From NCBI GenBank assembly GCA_024636405.1, contig JAGXHC010000156.1, forward strand, positions 1-27,042: a stretch of 27,042 nucleotides of DNA, in the 5' to 3' direction. Source of the stretch: Sulfitobacter sp. GTDB lineage: Bacteria; Pseudomonadota; Alphaproteobacteria; Rhodobacterales; Rhodobacteraceae. The notes beneath the pieces are model-generated. The model saw only the letters and a list, made by a program, of their open reading frames with translations, was not told where the DNA came from and ran no database searches. Position 1 is the first letter of the stretch, and each line of letters starts with the position of its first letter. Of the stretch, positions 7,631-15,767 are shown piece by piece. Position numbers and translations under genes: made by a program.

Positions 7631-9175
7631 TCACCCGAACACCCCATGCAGAAACCAGCGCGGATCGCCGCCGCGCCGATCACCCAGAATGCCCTCGCGG
7701 TAGATCCAGAAACGCCGCCCGTCACCGACCTCGACCTTGTAGTAATCCCGCAACCGGGTGCCCGGACGATCCCGCCACCACTCCGGCGCGATGCGTTCCG
7801 GCCCCTCGTGGCGCGCGGTCAGATACGCCACCCGCCGCCAGCGGAACCGCGCCGGCGGGCCTTCGGGCACGGCATAAAGCACCGTAATCTCCTCTGCCGG
7901 ATCCAGCAGCCGCAGGGGCCGTGCGCGCAGCAGCACCGGCGGCGCTTCGGGGCTGTGCGACAGCGCCGCCACCCGCCGCTCCACCCGTTCGGGCAGATGG
8001 CTTTGCACCCAGGCGGACCAGCTGATTTTCTCCGGTCCCAGCTTTGCGGTCAGACGGTCCAGCAGCGCGGCCACGTCATGTCCCGCATCGCGGCGCCCGT
8101 CCAGATGATCCTGATGCAGCGCCAGCGGCTCCACCCGGCGCGCCTCCAGCGTCAGCAGATCAAAGCCGAAACCGGGGTCGATCCCTTCCAACTTGCCGGT
8201 CAGCAGGCGCAGCATGTGCGCGGCCTCGCGGCTGGCACTGGCCGTGGCCACATCGCGCGACCGCCATTCGCCATCGACGCGGTAAATCGTCAGCCGCAGC
8301 AGCCGCGCACCCTGCTCCGCCTTCGCCAGTTGCGCACACAGGTCTTCGGCCAACCCCGCCAGATGCGGCACCGGATCAATCACCGGCTCGGACAGCCGCG
8401 CGCGCGCCAGCCAGCGCCGCCCCTCAGCAGGCGCGCTCACCGGATCGGCGGCGCGGCCCGTGGCACGGTCCAGCAGCACCAGCGGATTGCGCGCTGCTGC
8501 CAATTGCCCGAACCGCCGCATCAGGGACACGCGCGGCACATCGGCCAGCGCGCCCAGCGTCTTGAGGCCCAGCCGGTCCAGCAGGCGCACCGTATCCGCG
8601 CCGATGCGCAGCGCGGCCACCGGCAGCGGGGCCAGCGCGGTCTCCACCCCTTGCGCATCACAGATCGTACCGGCCACCCCGTAGCGTGCCAGCATCTGCG
8701 CCGCCCCCCGTGTGGGCGCCAGCGCCAGCCGCGCGCCCAGCCCCTGCATCCGGAACCGCGTGCCGATGTCGCGCAACAGCGCCACCTCACCGCCAAACAG
8801 ATGCGCCGCCCCGCGCACGTCCATCACGATCCCGTCCACACCATCGCGCACCGTCCAGGGGCACCAGCGCCGCGCCCAGATCGCCACCCGGTCCAGCAGC
8901 GCCAGGTCGCCGTCAGGATCGGCAGGCTCCACGTGCAGATCGGGATGGATCGCCTGCACGTCCACAACCCGCGCGCCCGGCATGATCCCGCGCCCGCGCG
9001 CCCCTGCATTCACCGCAAAGACCACCGGCCCGTGCGCGCCCGCTTCCGCCAGCACCACCGGTACGGCGTCATCCGGCAACGTCCGCTGCTGCGCCGTGAT
9101 CCGCCGCCAGCGGTCCATCGCCAGGTCCGGGAAAAAGACGGAGACGATCCGCCCCGCTTCGGGCGGCCGGGTCAT
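7631..9175 (-). CDS. imuB: ImuB, catalytically inactive Y-family polymerase-like mutasome adaptor
   Basis: The 514-residue product has the Y-family fold order (palm, fingers, thumb, little finger) but begins GRIVSVFFPDLAMDRW, where active DinB polymerases have the metal-binding HVDMD-type motif. It is therefore an ImuB-type non-catalytic homologue that links ImuA, DnaE2 and the beta clamp during damage-induced mutagenesis. The helix-hairpin-helix region (LKTLGALADVPRVSLMRRFG) and the typical C-terminal end WFLHGVFG are present. The start MTRPPEAGRIVSVFF at 9175 is preferred; the frame is open for another 40 codons upstream, but these lack family character and lie inside imuA. The gene overlaps the 3' end of imuA by 107 bp in another frame. 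Confidence 0.94.
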   Translation of the reverse strand: MTRPPEAGRIVSVFFPDLAMDRWRRITAQQRTLPDDAVPVVLAEAGAHGPVVFAVNAGARGRGIMPGARVVDVQAIHPDLHVEPADPDGDLALLDRVAIWARRWCPWTVRDGVDGIVMDVRGAAHLFGGEVALLRDIGTRFRMQGLGARLALAPTRGAAQMLARYGVAGTICDAQGVETALAPLPVAALRIGADTVRLLDRLGLKTLGALADVPRVSLMRRFGQLAAARNPLVLLDRATGRAADPVSAPAEGRRWLARARLSEPVIDPVPHLAGLAEDLCAQLAKAEQGARLLRLTIYRVDGEWRSRDVATASASREAAHMLRLLTGKLEGIDPGFGFDLLTLEARRVEPLALHQDHLDGRRDAGHDVAALLDRLTAKLGPEKISWSAWVQSHLPERVERRVAALSHSPEAPPVLLRARPLRLLDPAEEITVLYAVPEGPPARFRWRRVAYLTARHEGPERIAPEWWRDRPGTRLRDYYKVEVGDGRRFWIYREGILGDRRGGDPRWFLHGVFG

Positions 9176-9809
9176 GACCCGCCATCCAGACGCCGGGACC
9201 GCGCCCGCGCGCGCGGAACAGTTCCGCCTCCCACAGCGCCGCACCGGGGGCATTTGGATTGTACGGATGCACCTGCGACGGGACCGAGCCCACACGCCAG
9301 CGTTCGCGCGCCGCCGACAGCGTGCCGGGATCGCCCGACCGGATCAGCCAAACCGGCACCTTCGATGCCTCCGACCGCAACGCCAGCCGCTTGGTCGCGG
9401 TAAAGCTCAGCACTTCCGGTGCGCCGTGGATCTCGCCCACGACTGCCGCCAGCCCGGCACAGGCCGCCCCTTCCTCCATCGCCCAAAGCACGTCGCGCGG
9501 GTGGCTCACCTCTACCCGCAGGATCGGGCCGCGCACGCCAAACTCCGGCAGCGCCGCCCCGTAAAGCCGCCCGTTCTCGCACCGCGACATGCGGTCCTGC
9601 ACCCAAAGCACGGGCCGCGCATCCACCCCCGGCAGACACGACAGCACAAAACCGGTCACGGCGGCATCGAAGGGACCAGCGGTCAGCACATCGCGCAATA
9701 TCGCCTCTCCCGCGCCGGGCGCGGGAAGCGAACCCGCATGGGGGATCTTCTGCACAAGGTGCTTGTGGGACAGGGAAATCACCTGCCCGGAAAGGGAATC
9801 GGGAGTCAT
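9069..9809 (-). CDS. imuA: ImuA, RecA-like mutasome protein
   Basis: The 246-residue product matches alphaproteobacterial ImuA, a RecA/SulA-related protein needed with ImuB and DnaE2 for SOS mutagenesis. Family-typical stretches are RPVLWVQDRMSRCENGRLYG, REALWAMEE-like sequence (here RDVLWAMEEGAACAGLAAVVGE) and SFTATKRLALRSE. The start ATG 9809 (MTPDSLSGQV) is chosen because GGAGG lies six bases upstream. An ATG at 9821 and a TTG at 9848 are in frame, but the latter would read through the LexA box. The last 35 codons overlap imuB, and their Ala/Gly/Asp-rich composition looks poorly constrained. It is the first gene of the imuA-imuB-dnaE2 unit and is directly preceded by the SOS box. Confidence 0.92.
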   Translation of the reverse strand: MTPDSLSGQVISLSHKHLVQKIPHAGSLPAPGAGEAILRDVLTAGPFDAAVTGFVLSCLPGVDARPVLWVQDRMSRCENGRLYGAALPEFGVRGPILRVEVSHPRDVLWAMEEGAACAGLAAVVGEIHGAPEVLSFTATKRLALRSEASKVPVWLIRSGDPGTLSAARERWRVGSVPSQVHPYNPNAPGAALWEAELFRARGRGPGVWMAGHDPAARSGADRLRLFPGPGDGPLAADHGAAADVAG

Positions 9810-9823
9810 GCATACCTCCATAT

Positions 9824-9838
9824 GTTCACTATTTGTTC
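9824..9838 (-). promoter_or_regulatory. LexA (SOS) box of the imuA-imuB-dnaE2 operon
   Basis: The plus strand reads GTTC (9824-9827), seven bases, GTTC (9835-9838), an exact match to the alphaproteobacterial LexA site GTTC-N7-GTTC. It ends 14 bases upstream of the imuA start, a position where bound LexA would block transcription or initiation. This fits DNA-damage induction of the three genes. Confidence 0.9.
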
Positions 9839-10239
9839 TAATTGACAAGATAGATCATGGCGATCCCGATTTCCAGTTTTCCGCTGCAAACCGCCCCCAA
9901 AAACCCTAAGCCCGCGCAATCGTTTGCAAAACAGCCGCAAAAGGATCGGGATGCAAAATTCGCGATCCGCCGACACGTCTGAACCGCCCCAACGCCATGG
10001 AATCGATCCCGCCGGTCCCGCACGACATCACACCAACAAGGTGCACCGGTGCCGATGGACCCCCTTGCCCCTCTTGCCCATTGCCGCCGTGCCGTGGCGT
10101 CGCACCACGGAAGGGGTGACCGAATCACAGACCCCATGTACATTCAGCGCCGGACCCCGTACCGACCGCCAGAACCATGACCGGGGCAAGCCGCCCCCGC
10201 CCGCATTCCGCGGCATTTTCCGAACAAGGGACGACCCCC
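9839..10239. other. Divergent intergenic region between imuA and the RNA helicase
   Basis: About 400 bp must contain the promoters for imuA (leftward) and the helicase (rightward). No tRNA, small gene with a convincing ribosome-binding site, riboswitch or strong inverted repeat was recognised. A 21-codon in-frame extension of the helicase from ATG 10177 lies at the right end, but its Pro/Arg-rich sequence does not look like protein. Confidence 0.5.
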
Positions 10240-12468
10240 GTGATCCAGACCATTTCCGATGCACTTGCCCAACAGGGCTACGAAAGCCTCACCGCCGTAC
10301 AGAAGGCCGTCACCGACGAAAGCCTCAATGATGCCGACCTGCTGGTTTCCGCACAGACCGGGTCGGGCAAAACGGTGGGCTTCGGCCTTGCCATCGCACC
10401 GACGCTGCTGGGGGATGCGGACCGGTTCGGTTCGGCAAACGCGCCGCTGGCGCTGGTCATCGCACCGACCCGCGAACTGGCGATGCAGGTCAGCCGCGAA
10501 CTGACCTGGCTTTACGCCAAGACCGGCGCAGTCGTGACAACCTGCGTGGGCGGCATGGACACCCGCACAGAACGGCGCGCGCTGGACAAGGGCGCGCATA
10601 TCGTCGTCGCCACACCCGGCCGCCTCTGCGACCACATCAAGCGCAATAACATCGACCTGTCCTCACTACGCGCCGTGGTGCTGGATGAAGCCGACGAAAT
10701 GCTTGATCTCGGCTTTCGCGATGAGCTGGAATTCATCCTGTCCGAAGCCCCCGCAGACCGCCGCACGCTGATGTTCTCGGCCACCGTGCCTGCGGCCATC
10801 GCCAAGCTGGCGAAATCATATCAGCGTGACGCACAGCGGATCACCACCGTGGGTGAGGCCAAGCAGCACAGCGACATCGAATACCGCGCGCTCAACGTCC
10901 ACCCGCGCGACACCGAAAATGCGATCATCAACGTCCTGCGCTTCTATGAGGCCAAGAATGCCATTGTCTTTTGCAACACCCGCGCCGCCGTCACCCGCCT
11001 GACCACCCGCTTTACCAACCGCGGCTTTTCCGTGGTGGCCCTGTCGGGTGAATTGACGCAATCGGAACGTACAAACGCACTGCAAGCCCTGCGTGACGGA
11101 CGCGCGCGGGTTTGCGTTGCCACCGATGTTGCCGCGCGGGGGATCGACCTGCCGGACCTCGAACTGGTGATCCATGCCGATCTGCCGTCAAACTCCGATA
11201 CGTTGCTGCACCGCTCCGGCCGAACCGGGCGTGCCGGGCGCAAAGGCGTCTCGGCGCTGATCGTACCTGCCAAGCTGCGCAGCAAGGCAAACCGACTGAT
11301 CGGTGGTGCAAAGCTGAAGGTGGAATGGGCCAACCCGCCCTCCGCATCCGAGGTAAACGCCGCAGACGAGGCGCGCCTGCTGGCCGATGACGCCTGGTCC
11401 GCGCCGATCCCCGAAGACGCCGGTGATTTCGTCGCCAGCCTGGTGGAACAATTCAGCCCTGAACAATTGGCCACCGCCTTCGTCAATCTTTACCGTGCCC
11501 GCGCCTCAGCTCCGGAAGAGCTGGCCGAACCCGGCACCCCCGTCGACGAAAAACCGCGCGGTGATTTTGGCCCATCCGTCTGGTTCTCCCTTTCGATCGG
11601 GCGCAACGACATGGCCGAACCACGCACCATCCTGCCGATGCTTTGCCGCCTTGGCGACCTGACCAAGGATGACATCGGCGCAATCCGCGTCCAGCCCAGC
11701 CATACCTTCGTGGAAATTCTCAAATCCTCTGCTGACAAATTCACCACCGCGCTTGGGCCCGACATGAAGGCCGAAGCCGGCGCGGTCGTGACCCGTCTCG
11801 ATTCCGCACCGGATCTGGGCCGCGGCAGCAAACCACCCGCCAAGCGCGGCCCGAAACCGGGACCGCGCCCGGACAAAGTGCACTATGACCCTGACGCACC
11901 CAGCGCCCCGCGCAAACCCCGCGCGATCCCCGCAGAGACCCCCACCGAAACCTACGTTGCCGAAGCCGCGGCGCCGCGTCCGGATAAGCCAAAATTCGAC
12001 AAGTCAAAGACCGACAAGCCCAAATTGGACAAACCCAAATTTGATAAACCAAAGGCGCCCAAAGGCGAACGTCCGCCCAAGTCGCACAAGACTGACCGCA
12101 CGCCGATGAAACCCGGCGCTACGCCAAAGCCCAAATCCGCACCAAAGCCGGAGGCTTTTGACAAGCCCGCAGGCAAACCCAAAGCAAAGCCGGTGTGGAA
12201 AAAGGAAAAGCCTGCAGGCGACGCGCCCCGCGCGGACAAGCCGTACAAATCCCGCAAGCCCGACGCGCCCGCCGCGCGCAGTGACGGCAAACCGGCGGCG
12301 AAAACCTATGACCGTGCAGCAGATCCGTCCAAGCGTTTCGTGCCGCCGCACAAGATCGGAAAACCGGGCGCAAAGCCAAAGCCCGGTGGCAAACCCGCAG
12401 GCGCAGGCCCGCGCAAGGGTGGCGACGACACCCCGCGTCGGGGCAAATCAAGCTTTCGTCCGAAATAG
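10240..12468 (+). CDS. DEAD-box ATP-dependent RNA helicase with DbpA-like RNA-binding domain and Lys/Pro-rich tail
   Basis: The product is 742 residues from GTG 10240. The helicase core has AQTGSGKT (38-45), PTRELAMQ, TPGR, the DEAD box at 149-152, SAT, and HRSGRTGRAGRKG. A DbpA-type RNA-binding fold follows (FGPSVWFSLSIGRNDMAEPRTIL through SHTFVEILKSSADKF). The last 200 or so residues are low-complexity, rich in Lys, Pro, Asp and Ala, with repeated KPKFDKPK-like units, probably a disordered RNA-binding tail. Proteins of this design unwind structured RNA in ribosome assembly or cold adaptation. GTG 10240 is preferred because AAGGGA precedes it and the helicase similarity starts at IQTISDALAQQGYESLT; ATG 10177 is the alternative. 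The 3' end faces tauC across a hairpin terminator. Confidence 0.92.
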   Translation: MIQTISDALAQQGYESLTAVQKAVTDESLNDADLLVSAQTGSGKTVGFGLAIAPTLLGDADRFGSANAPLALVIAPTRELAMQVSRELTWLYAKTGAVVTTCVGGMDTRTERRALDKGAHIVVATPGRLCDHIKRNNIDLSSLRAVVLDEADEMLDLGFRDELEFILSEAPADRRTLMFSATVPAAIAKLAKSYQRDAQRITTVGEAKQHSDIEYRALNVHPRDTENAIINVLRFYEAKNAIVFCNTRAAVTRLTTRFTNRGFSVVALSGELTQSERTNALQALRDGRARVCVATDVAARGIDLPDLELVIHADLPSNSDTLLHRSGRTGRAGRKGVSALIVPAKLRSKANRLIGGAKLKVEWANPPSASEVNAADEARLLADDAWSAPIPEDAGDFVASLVEQFSPEQLATAFVNLYRARASAPEELAEPGTPVDEKPRGDFGPSVWFSLSIGRNDMAEPRTILPMLCRLGDLTKDDIGAIRVQPSHTFVEILKSSADKFTTALGPDMKAEAGAVVTRLDSAPDLGRGSKPPAKRGPKPGPRPDKVHYDPDAPSAPRKPRAIPAETPTETYVAEAAAPRPDKPKFDKSKTDKPKLDKPKFDKPKAPKGERPPKSHKTDRTPMKPGATPKPKSAPKPEAFDKPAGKPKAKPVWKKEKPAGDAPRADKPYKSRKPDAPAARSDGKPAAKTYDRAADPSKRFVPPHKIGKPGAKPKPGGKPAGAGPRKGGDDTPRRGKSSFRPK

Positions 12469-12469
12469 A

Positions 12470-12498
12470 AAATCGCCGGGAAACGCCCCCGGCGATTT
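12470..12498. terminator. Bidirectional intrinsic terminator between the helicase and tauC
   Basis: AAATCGCCGGG (12470-12480), loop AAACGCC, and CCCGGCGATTT (12488-12498) form an 11-bp perfect stem two bases after the helicase stop. The A/T ends give a short U-tract in either direction, so it can end both the helicase and the convergent tau transport operon. Confidence 0.8.
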
Positions 12499-12503
12499 CA
12501 TCC

Positions 12504-12525
12504 GTAGGGTGGGTTTTCAACCCAC
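12504..12525. repeat. GTAGGGTGGG-type hairpin element
   Basis: The segment contains GTGGGTT (12509-12515), loop TTC, and AACCCAC (12519-12525), a perfect 7-bp stem preceded by GTAGG. Similar GTAGGGTGGG...CCCAC palindromes are scattered through many bacterial genomes, so this may be a member of a dispersed intergenic family. Only one copy is present here. Confidence 0.45.
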
Positions 12526-12542
12526 GCCTGCGCACCCGTGGA

Positions 12543-13805
12543 TCACCCCTTGCCCTTCCACGGCACCAGCAAACGTTCGGCCCAGCGCATCAGCATGTCG
12601 ATGCCAAAACCGATGATCCCGATCAGAATGATACCCATGATCACGATGTCCGTGTTCTGGAATTTTGACGCGACCATGATCATCATGCCGGCCCCCTTCT
12701 CCGCCGCAACAAGCTCTGCCGCGACAACCGTGCCCCAGCAGACCCCCATTGCCACCCGCGCACCGGTAAAAATCTCCGGCAGGGAGTTGGGAATGATCAC
12801 ATAACGCATGATCTGCCACTTGGATGCGCCCAGCGAATAGGCCGCGTGCACCTTTGAGATGCTGACCCCGGACACACCGGACCGCGCCGCAATCGCCATG
12901 ATCCACAGCGCGGCAAGAAACAGCAGGATGATCTTGCCGGTCTCACCAATCCCCGCCCATATGATCACCAGCGGGATCAGCGCCAGCGGCGGCACCGGGC
13001 GCATGAACTCCACGATCGGATCGAACCAGCCCCGGAACCAATTGCTCAGCCCCATGGCATAGCCCAGCGGAATCCCCACAATCGCCCCGCAGACAAAACC
13101 CGCGATCACCCGGAACAACGACCAGCCAAGATGCCCCAGCAGGGTCGTATTGCGAAAACCCTCCGACGAAATCTTGAGCATCCGGTTCCAGACATCTTCG
13201 GGCGCGGGCAGGTAAAGCGGCTCCATCTGCCAACCGGTCGATGGCTGAAAATTTGGTGTGCCCTTGTCTGACAGGGTAACCGTACCACCCTCGATCCGAA
13301 TAGAGTCGCCGGGCGCAATTTTCTGGCCGTTGATTTCAATGATCTTTGCGCCGTCCTTCTTGCGGATCTCGTCGTTGACGTCGAAAGGGATCAGCACATT
13401 GCGCCACTGTGCCACAGCTTCCGAATCGTTCTTCGCAAAGCCGTCACCTGGGTCGACCACGGGCGGCTCTGCTGTCTCGTTGCGCGGATGTACCAGCAGC
13501 GTCACCGTGGCGTCATCGCGCTTGCCATCCGCCTGCGAAACATAGGTAAACGATGTCTCGCCCTGGAAGGGTCCCGGTGCATGCAGGAACTCGGGCAAAA
13601 GCTTTGATCCGGTGAATGCGCCCCAAAGCACAAAGATCGTAAGTATTGAGATTACGCCCGCAATCCGGTTCGGGCGCACCGCACTTTCATCCCCGAACGT
13701 CACCGTTTTCAACGAGGTGTAATCCCGCGTTGCCCGGTGCACCGACTTGGTCACGATAAAGAATGACGCCGTGAAGATGGCGATATATATCAGCAGGATG
13801 GTCAT
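12543..13805 (-). CDS. tauC: Taurine ABC transporter permease TauC with N-terminal extension
   Basis: The 420-residue inner-membrane protein has a standard permease domain at about 201-420 (five or six hydrophobic segments) with the EAA loop AAYSLGASKWQIMRYVIIPN (321-340), which contacts the ATPase. The typical TauC/SsuC is near 275 residues. The extra 200 residues hold two membrane segments (about 3-18 and 48-65) and a soluble stretch at 70-200 that should face the periplasm and reads like a small beta-rich domain (AKIIEINGQKIAPGDSIRIEGG). Assignment to taurine comes from tauB, tauA and the divergent tpa. Its ATG overlaps the tauB TGA as ATGA (13802-13805), implying translational coupling. 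Another sulfonate is possible as substrate but less likely. Confidence 0.9.
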   Translation of the reverse strand: MTILLIYIAIFTASFFIVTKSVHRATRDYTSLKTVTFGDESAVRPNRIAGVISILTIFVLWGAFTGSKLLPEFLHAPGPFQGETSFTYVSQADGKRDDATVTLLVHPRNETAEPPVVDPGDGFAKNDSEAVAQWRNVLIPFDVNDEIRKKDGAKIIEINGQKIAPGDSIRIEGGTVTLSDKGTPNFQPSTGWQMEPLYLPAPEDVWNRMLKISSEGFRNTTLLGHLGWSLFRVIAGFVCGAIVGIPLGYAMGLSNWFRGWFDPIVEFMRPVPPLALIPLVIIWAGIGETGKIILLFLAALWIMAIAARSGVSGVSISKVHAAYSLGASKWQIMRYVIIPNSLPEIFTGARVAMGVCWGTVVAAELVAAEKGAGMMIMVASKFQNTDIVIMGIILIGIIGFGIDMLMRWAERLLVPWKGKG

Positions 13806-14608
13806 GCCGCATCCTCCGTGCGGCCCATGATTTCCTCTTCCATATCCCAGATCATGCTAAGGATCTCTTCGCGCTTTGTTGCAAAATCGGGGTGTTTCTT
13901 GACTTCGCGCAGGTCGGAATCCACGCCCATCTCGGCAAAGGGCAGCCGGTATTCGCGGTGGATGCGCCCCGGACGCGGTGCCATTACGATCAGACGCTCC
14001 CCCAACAGCAGAGCCTCTTCGACAGAGTGGGTGATCAGAATGATCGTTTTGCCCGTCTCCTTCCACAGCTTCAGCACCAAAGATTGCATTTTCTCGCGGG
14101 TCAGCGCATCCAGCGCGCCCAGCGGTTCGTCCATCAGGATGACGTCGGGATCATTGGCCAGACAGCGCGCCAGCGCCACGCGTTGCTGCATGCCGCCGGA
14201 CAACTCATATACCGCCTTTTCCTTGAAATCCTGCAAGCCCACAACGTCCAGCAGACGGTTCACGATCTTGGCCTTGTCGGCCTTTGGCATGCCTTTCATC
14301 GAAGGGCCAAAGCCTACATTCTCGCGCACGCTCATCCATTCAAACAAGGCGCCTTGTTGAAACACCATGCCGCGTTCCGCATCCGGCCCGTTGATCGTGT
14401 GTCCGTTCAACGTCATCGTACCGCCCGTGGGCGCCAGAAACCCGGCCACGATGTTCAGCAATGTCGTCTTGCCACAGCCCGAAGGCCCCAGCACGCTCAG
14501 CAATTCACCCGCCTTGAGGTCGATGGAAACGTCTTGCAGCGCCTGCACCGATCCCCCGCCCGGCAAATCGAAACGCATGGAAAGTTTGTCGATGTTCAGT
14601 CCGGTCAT
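13802..14608 (-). CDS. tauB: Taurine ABC transporter ATP-binding protein TauB
   Basis: This 268-residue ATPase powers taurine import. Visible motifs are Walker A GPSGCGKTT (41-49), the Q-loop MVFQQGALF (81-89), signature LSGGMQQ (136-142), Walker B VILMDEP (156-162) and the D-loop GALDA. The H-loop His lies in ILITHSVEEAL. Length and sequence fit the nitrate/sulfonate/taurine subfamily. It lies between tauA (148 bp upstream) and tauC (4-bp overlap). The start MTGLNIDKLSMRFDLPG at 14608 has AAGGAAGCCGG upstream and is acceptable. Confidence 0.94.
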   Translation of the reverse strand: MTGLNIDKLSMRFDLPGGGSVQALQDVSIDLKAGELLSVLGPSGCGKTTLLNIVAGFLAPTGGTMTLNGHTINGPDAERGMVFQQGALFEWMSVRENVGFGPSMKGMPKADKAKIVNRLLDVVGLQDFKEKAVYELSGGMQQRVALARCLANDPDVILMDEPLGALDALTREKMQSLVLKLWKETGKTIILITHSVEEALLLGERLIVMAPRPGRIHREYRLPFAEMGVDSDLREVKKHPDFATKREEILSMIWDMEEEIMGRTEDAA

Positions 14609-14717
14609 GTGCCCGCTTTCCGGCTTCCTTTCGGAAACCTGATCGGCAGGGCGTACCCGTGCCGTTTGAATGAAAGTCCGACAGGCTTTGGCCTACGGGT
14701 ATTTGGCAACAGAATGC

Positions 14718-14744
14718 GGCCCGGCGCGTAAACAGCGCCGGGCC
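14718..14744 (-). other. Strong hairpin between tauA and tauB
   Basis: GGCCCGGCGC (14718-14727), a 7-base loop, and GCGCCGGGCC (14735-14744) form a perfect 10-bp stem 13 bases past the tauA stop. The following minus-strand sequence has no U-run, so it is more likely a 3'-stabilising or partly terminating structure. It would keep the tauA binding-protein message more abundant than tauBC, as is common in ABC operons. Confidence 0.65.
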
Positions 14745-14756
14745 ATACCGCTACAT

Positions 14757-15767
14757 TCACATACCGGAGGCCGCTTTCAGCGGGCCGAGGTTGACCGTAG
14801 CGTCATAGCTGTCAAGTGCGCCGTCAATCGACCCCGCGTCGACAAAGACCTGCGCCACGCCTTGCATGAACTTCTGGCTACCGCCGCCCAGCCATTTCGC
14901 GCTCAACTGCTCTTCTACGCTCGGGAACACAAAGCCATCCAGCGTTTCTTTCGTCGCCTGCTCATCCATGCCGGCATCCTTGGCGATCACGGGCAACATT
15001 TCTTCCGTGTGCTCGCCAGAGTTCCACATGGCATTGGCATCTGCCGTCACCTTGAGAAATTTTGCCAGCGTTTCGCTGTCTTCAGCCACGAAAGACGCAG
15101 GCGCCGAGGTCACGTCGAATACCAAAATGCCCAATTCTTCCTTTTCCGCACCGGTCAGCAGCACATTTCCGCTTTCCTTCATGCGACGCAGCGCGCCACC
15201 CCAGCCGCAGGCCATATCCACAGCACCCTGGCTCAGTGCCGCTGCACCTTCTGCCGGTGCCATGTCGACAACCTCCATGCCGGTGACATCAACGCCAAAA
15301 TGGTTCATCTGGTTCAGGAACCCGTAATGCGCAGCGGTGCCCAGCGGCACGGCAACTTTCTTGCCCGCCAGTTCGCTCGCGCTGTCCTTGGTAATCTCCA
15401 GCCCGCTCGCAACAACGCAGTTGTCGCTGTCCGAATAGGACACGGCCACATCCACGATCTGGATGTCCTGCCCGGCAGACGTCGCCACCACAAAAGGCGG
15501 CACGCCCTGGCTGACCGAGATCTGAACATCACCGGATGCCATCGCGGCGCTCATCGCGGTGCCGCTGTCAAAGCTGACCCATTTCACCGTGGTCCCCAGC
15601 GCCTCATCGTAGGTCCCGTTGACTTTGGCAAACTGGAACGGCATCGGCCATTCGAGGAAATAACCAACTGTGATATCACCGCTGTGCGCATCGGCAAGCG
15701 CACCCTGCGCCCCCACCAGTAACGCAACGCCGCCAACAGCACCTTTAAGAAGGGTCTTGTATGTCAT
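14757..15767 (-). CDS. tauA: Taurine-binding periplasmic protein TauA
   Basis: The 336-residue product starts with a Sec signal peptide (MTYKTLLKGAVGGVALLVGAQGALA, likely cut near residue 25) and continues as a type II solute-binding protein (SGDITVGYFLEWPMPFQFAK). The segment VKWVSFDSGTAMSAAMASGDVQISVSQG is typical of taurine/sulfonate-binding proteins and lines the ligand site. ATG 15767 is chosen because GGAGAT lies seven bases upstream and the signal peptide starts there; the open frame extends 67 codons further without coding character. It is the first gene of tauABC and is divergent from tpa, with a shared 407-bp control region. Expression is expected to be taurine-induced through TauR. 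Confidence 0.94.
   Translation of the reverse strand: MTYKTLLKGAVGGVALLVGAQGALADAHSGDITVGYFLEWPMPFQFAKVNGTYDEALGTTVKWVSFDSGTAMSAAMASGDVQISVSQGVPPFVVATSAGQDIQIVDVAVSYSDSDNCVVASGLEITKDSASELAGKKVAVPLGTAAHYGFLNQMNHFGVDVTGMEVVDMAPAEGAAALSQGAVDMACGWGGALRRMKESGNVLLTGAEKEELGILVFDVTSAPASFVAEDSETLAKFLKVTADANAMWNSGEHTEEMLPVIAKDAGMDEQATKETLDGFVFPSVEEQLSAKWLGGGSQKFMQGVAQVFVDAGSIDGALDSYDATVNLGPLKAASGM

Noticed and set aside
4611..7703. 1030-residue plus-strand open frame
   Set aside because: It is the shadow of dnaE2 on the opposite strand, rich in His/Arg/Pro/Gln as expected from the complement of high-GC codons, with no domain.
7646..9403. 585-residue plus-strand open frame
   Set aside because: It is the opposite-strand shadow of imuB and imuA, Arg/His/Gln-rich, with no recognisable motif.
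10177..10239. Upstream ATG giving the helicase 21 more residues
   Set aside because: The added sequence is Pro/Arg-rich and without family similarity, while GTG 10240 has AAGGGA at suitable distance. It remains possible.
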